DNA of 7,552 bases from Bacteroidales bacterium (GTDB lineage: Bacteria > Bacteroidota > Bacteroidia > Bacteroidales > Paludibacteraceae), in contig CAAGML010000026.1 of the NCBI GenBank assembly GCA_900771035.1, positions 1 to 7,552 of the forward strand. The letters are read 5' to 3'. Within the stretch, counting starts at the first letter, position 1, and each line of letters starts with the position of its first letter. Positions 6,034 through 7,552 of the stretch are shown here, in pieces. The translations under genes and the position numbers were made by a program. Under the pieces are notes generated by a model. It searched no databases. It was not told where the DNA came from and was given only the letters and a program-made list of their open reading frames with translations.

Positions 6034-6591
6034 ATGACCATAGACAAAATCGAAGAGCTTGTGCCAAGGCTCATCAACCCCGAAACCAGAAACGCTGCAT
6101 TCACCCAACTCGTGAAAGCCACGCAGAAAACACTCTATTGGCACATCCGACGCATCGTCACAATACACGAAGACGCCGACGACGTACTCCAGAACACATA
6201 CATAAAAGTCTGGAAATCCATCGGCAACTTCAAAGGCGAAAGCCAACTCTACACCTGGCTCTACCGCATCGCCACAAACGAGGCACTCACACACCTTGCC
6301 TCCGAAAGAATGCGAAGCGCCATGGTCCCGCTCGAATTCGAGGAACTCATGATCTCCCGAATGGAGGCTGACGCATACTACGAAGGCGACGAAATGGCAA
6401 AAAAACTCAAACGCGCCATCATGTCACTCCCCGAAAAACAACGGATGGTCTTCAACATGCGCTACTACGACGAGATGCCATACGCCGAAATCTCAAAAAT
6501 CACAGGCACCTCCGAAGGTGCCCTCAAAGCATCCTATCACATTGCTGCCGAGAAGATTCAGAAATTCATCAAAGAGGAAGACGACGTATAA
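6034..6591 (+). CDS. ECF (extracytoplasmic function) RNA polymerase sigma factor, sigma-70 family
   Basis: The 185-residue protein has the two-domain layout of ECF sigma factors. Region 2 (about residues 20-88) includes DADDVLQNTYIKVWK (47-61), the core-binding and -10-recognition helix, and YTWLYRIATNEALTHL (73-88). Region 4 (about 122-178) has LPEKQRMVFNMRYYDEMPY and the helix-turn-helix AEISKITGTSEGALKASYHI, which reads the -35-type element. There is no region 1.1 or 3, as expected, and the length is typical. It leads a plus-strand set with a small membrane protein and a secreted protein, the usual setting for a sigma factor held by a membrane-bound anti-sigma. The ATG at 6034 fits the usual N-terminal length. 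Its regulon is unknown. Confidence 0.95.
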   Translation: MTIDKIEELVPRLINPETRNAAFTQLVKATQKTLYWHIRRIVTIHEDADDVLQNTYIKVWKSIGNFKGESQLYTWLYRIATNEALTHLASERMRSAMVPLEFEELMISRMEADAYYEGDEMAKKLKRAIMSLPEKQRMVFNMRYYDEMPYAEISKITGTSEGALKASYHIAAEKIQKFIKEEDDV

Positions 6592-6674
6592 TCTGACATA
6601 GAGACAATTTTTTTCATAATAACAATTAAACCCCCGCAAGGGACGGAAAGTCTAAACTACGAAAACAAACAAAA

Positions 6675-7028
6675 ATGGAAAAGAGAATTATTGAAAACGA
6701 GAAAGAGGCGTTCCAGGTGCCTGAAGGTTACTTCGAGGAATTCGAGGAAAGACTAATGGCAAGGATAGCCCGGCAGGAAGAGCCAGAGCGCAAGCCCGCA
6801 CACCGTCAGCTGTGGATAAACCGCATCTCAATCGCCGCCGGAATCATCGGAGTGCTGATGTTAGTCACCACAGCCATCATCAACACACAGAACGAGATTG
6901 GCGAAAAAACACAGCAGATAATAATTGCCAATGCCGACGAAAACGACGCCTACTACGACGAAATTAACGCCGAACTGTCAAACGAGGAGATAGAAGACGC
7001 TCTCGCACAGATTGAATTCAACGAATGA
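6675..7028 (+). CDS. Small single-pass membrane protein, candidate anti-sigma factor
   Basis: The 117-residue protein has one membrane segment, ISIAAGIIGVLMLVTTAII (51-69), preceded by a basic stretch (RKPAHRQLWINR) that predicts a cytoplasmic N-terminus and a periplasmic C-terminus. The N-terminal VPEGYFEEFEERLMARI (15-31) is a motif I associate with Bacteroidetes proteins encoded next to ECF sigma factors. The periplasmic part, about 48 residues, is strongly acidic and helical, ending in ELSNEEIEDALAQIEFNE. The gene starts 83 bp after the sigma stop with an A-rich leader. The N-terminal region is the right size for binding a sigma factor, but there is no zinc-binding HxxxCxxC anti-sigma motif, so anti-sigma function is inferred from location and topology. 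Confidence 0.75.
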   Translation: MEKRIIENEKEAFQVPEGYFEEFEERLMARIARQEEPERKPAHRQLWINRISIAAGIIGVLMLVTTAIINTQNEIGEKTQQIIIANADENDAYYDEINAELSNEEIEDALAQIEFNE

Positions 7029-7062
7029 AAAACATTAACTGACTTTATTAAATATTGTTATT

Positions 7063-7548
7063 ATGAAAAAAGTATTTTTATTGGCTTTAGCCATCGTAGC
7101 GACACTCACTCTCGCAGCACAGAACAACAAACCAGCCACCATGAAACTGCAAAAAAGCAGAATGGAGAAGGCAAAGGTCTGGATGGACAAAAAACAGGAA
7201 CAACGCAAAGCCTACCTCTTGTACAAAATGGAGCTTAAAGACACTGAGCGCGCCGCCTTCGAGGCTATCTACGACACATACCGTGCCGCCCACGACAAAT
7301 CCAAGTCTGCCATAAGAAGGGCAACGCGCCAGATGAACGACTCATGCACCAACGAACAATACGAAAAATGTCTCGAAACAATCAACAACGAGAAAAATAC
7401 GTTGGCAAAACTTGACTCAGAGTTCTACCAGGCAATGAAAAAGACCCTCTCTCCACGCCAAATCTACCTTTTCTACAAAACAGACAAGGAATTTAACAAA
7501 CTGATGATGAAGGATATGCACCCACATATCAAGAAAAACAAAAAATAA
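7063..7548 (+). CDS. Secreted helical protein, Spy/CpxP-like
   Basis: The 161-residue protein starts with a clear Sec signal peptide, MKKVFLLALAIVATLTLAAQ, probably cut near residues 19-20. The mature part is highly charged and helical. Two segments resemble the paired helices of Spy/CpxP/ZraP-type periplasmic proteins: MELKDTERAAFEAIYDTYR (56-74) and LSPRQIYLFYKTDKEFNK (129-146), the latter close to the LTxxQ motif. Cys95 and Cys103 could form a disulfide, and the tail is basic with Met and His (MMKDMHPHIKKNKK), which could bind metal. It follows the membrane protein by 34 bp and is probably co-transcribed with the sigma factor. Likely roles are periplasmic chaperone or stress/metal sensor; family assignment is moderate and the function is inference. 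The stop is 4 bp from the window end. Confidence 0.75.
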   Translation: MKKVFLLALAIVATLTLAAQNNKPATMKLQKSRMEKAKVWMDKKQEQRKAYLLYKMELKDTERAAFEAIYDTYRAAHDKSKSAIRRATRQMNDSCTNEQYEKCLETINNEKNTLAKLDSEFYQAMKKTLSPRQIYLFYKTDKEFNKLMMKDMHPHIKKNKK

Positions 7549-7552
7549 TCCA

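Noticed and set aside
5850..6294. Minus-strand frames of 90 and 104 codons across the 11-bp repeat and the sigma gene start
   Set aside because: They are antisense to the sigma factor and its leader; their repeats simply reflect the tandem DNA repeat, and the -7 element faces the other way.
6592..6674. C-run/G-run segment after the sigma gene (near 6631-6646) as a terminator or attenuator
   Set aside because: Only three base pairs can form around the short loop and no U-run follows; the earlier T-run lies before, not after, the possible stem.

Overview
The window looks like the chromosome of a Bacteroidales bacterium, most like the Prevotella/Bacteroides group. Four gene starts are preceded by the Bacteroidetes-type -7 element (TAnnTTTG, here always as gTAnnTTTGCA), two of them with a TTG at the -33 position 19-20 nt upstream. 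Most starts lack a Shine-Dalgarno sequence and have A-rich leaders instead. The gene content (DUF5063, the 'MGRAFEYRKARKLKRWG' form of YebC, a VPEGYF-type small membrane protein next to an ECF sigma factor) also fits this group. This taxonomic call is inference; no rRNA or other direct marker is present.

Positions 138-5731 hold six genes, all on the minus strand. Read in the direction of transcription, the first unit is a tightly packed trio: a DUF5063 protein (5731-5216), a DnaQ/RNase D-like 3'-5' exonuclease (5219-4455) and an RlmI-type 23S rRNA cytosine methyltransferase (4483-3302). They overlap by 4 and 29 nt. A new promoter at about 3241-3271 then serves yebC and dapF, which are joined by a 1-nt TGATG stop/start overlap. 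The last gene, 1469-138, is an AAA ATPase of the AAA_14/DUF4143 type with its own promoter. The 208-bp gap before it contains 3.6 copies of a 33-bp tandem repeat with a short dyad in three of the copies.

Positions 5732-6033 form a divergent control region. Two -7 elements face away from each other and are near-perfect mirror images. On the plus-strand side there is a leader of roughly 210 nt carrying six copies of an 11-bp tandem repeat in the order A-B-A-B-A-A. It leads into a plus-strand trio that fills the rest of the window: an ECF sigma factor (6034-6591), a small single-pass membrane protein (6675-7028) and a secreted, helical, Spy/CpxP-like protein (7063-7548). The order suggests an envelope-sensing module of sigma factor, membrane-bound regulator and periplasmic sensor or chaperone, but only the sigma factor call is firm.

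The minus-strand genes other than the ATPase are housekeeping: lysine/peptidoglycan precursor synthesis, translation, rRNA modification and nucleic-acid trimming. The accessory signals worth following are the 33-bp repeat with its ATPase, the 11-bp leader repeat, and the sigma/membrane/periplasmic trio. I see no RNA gene, CRISPR array, IS element or convincing intrinsic terminator.
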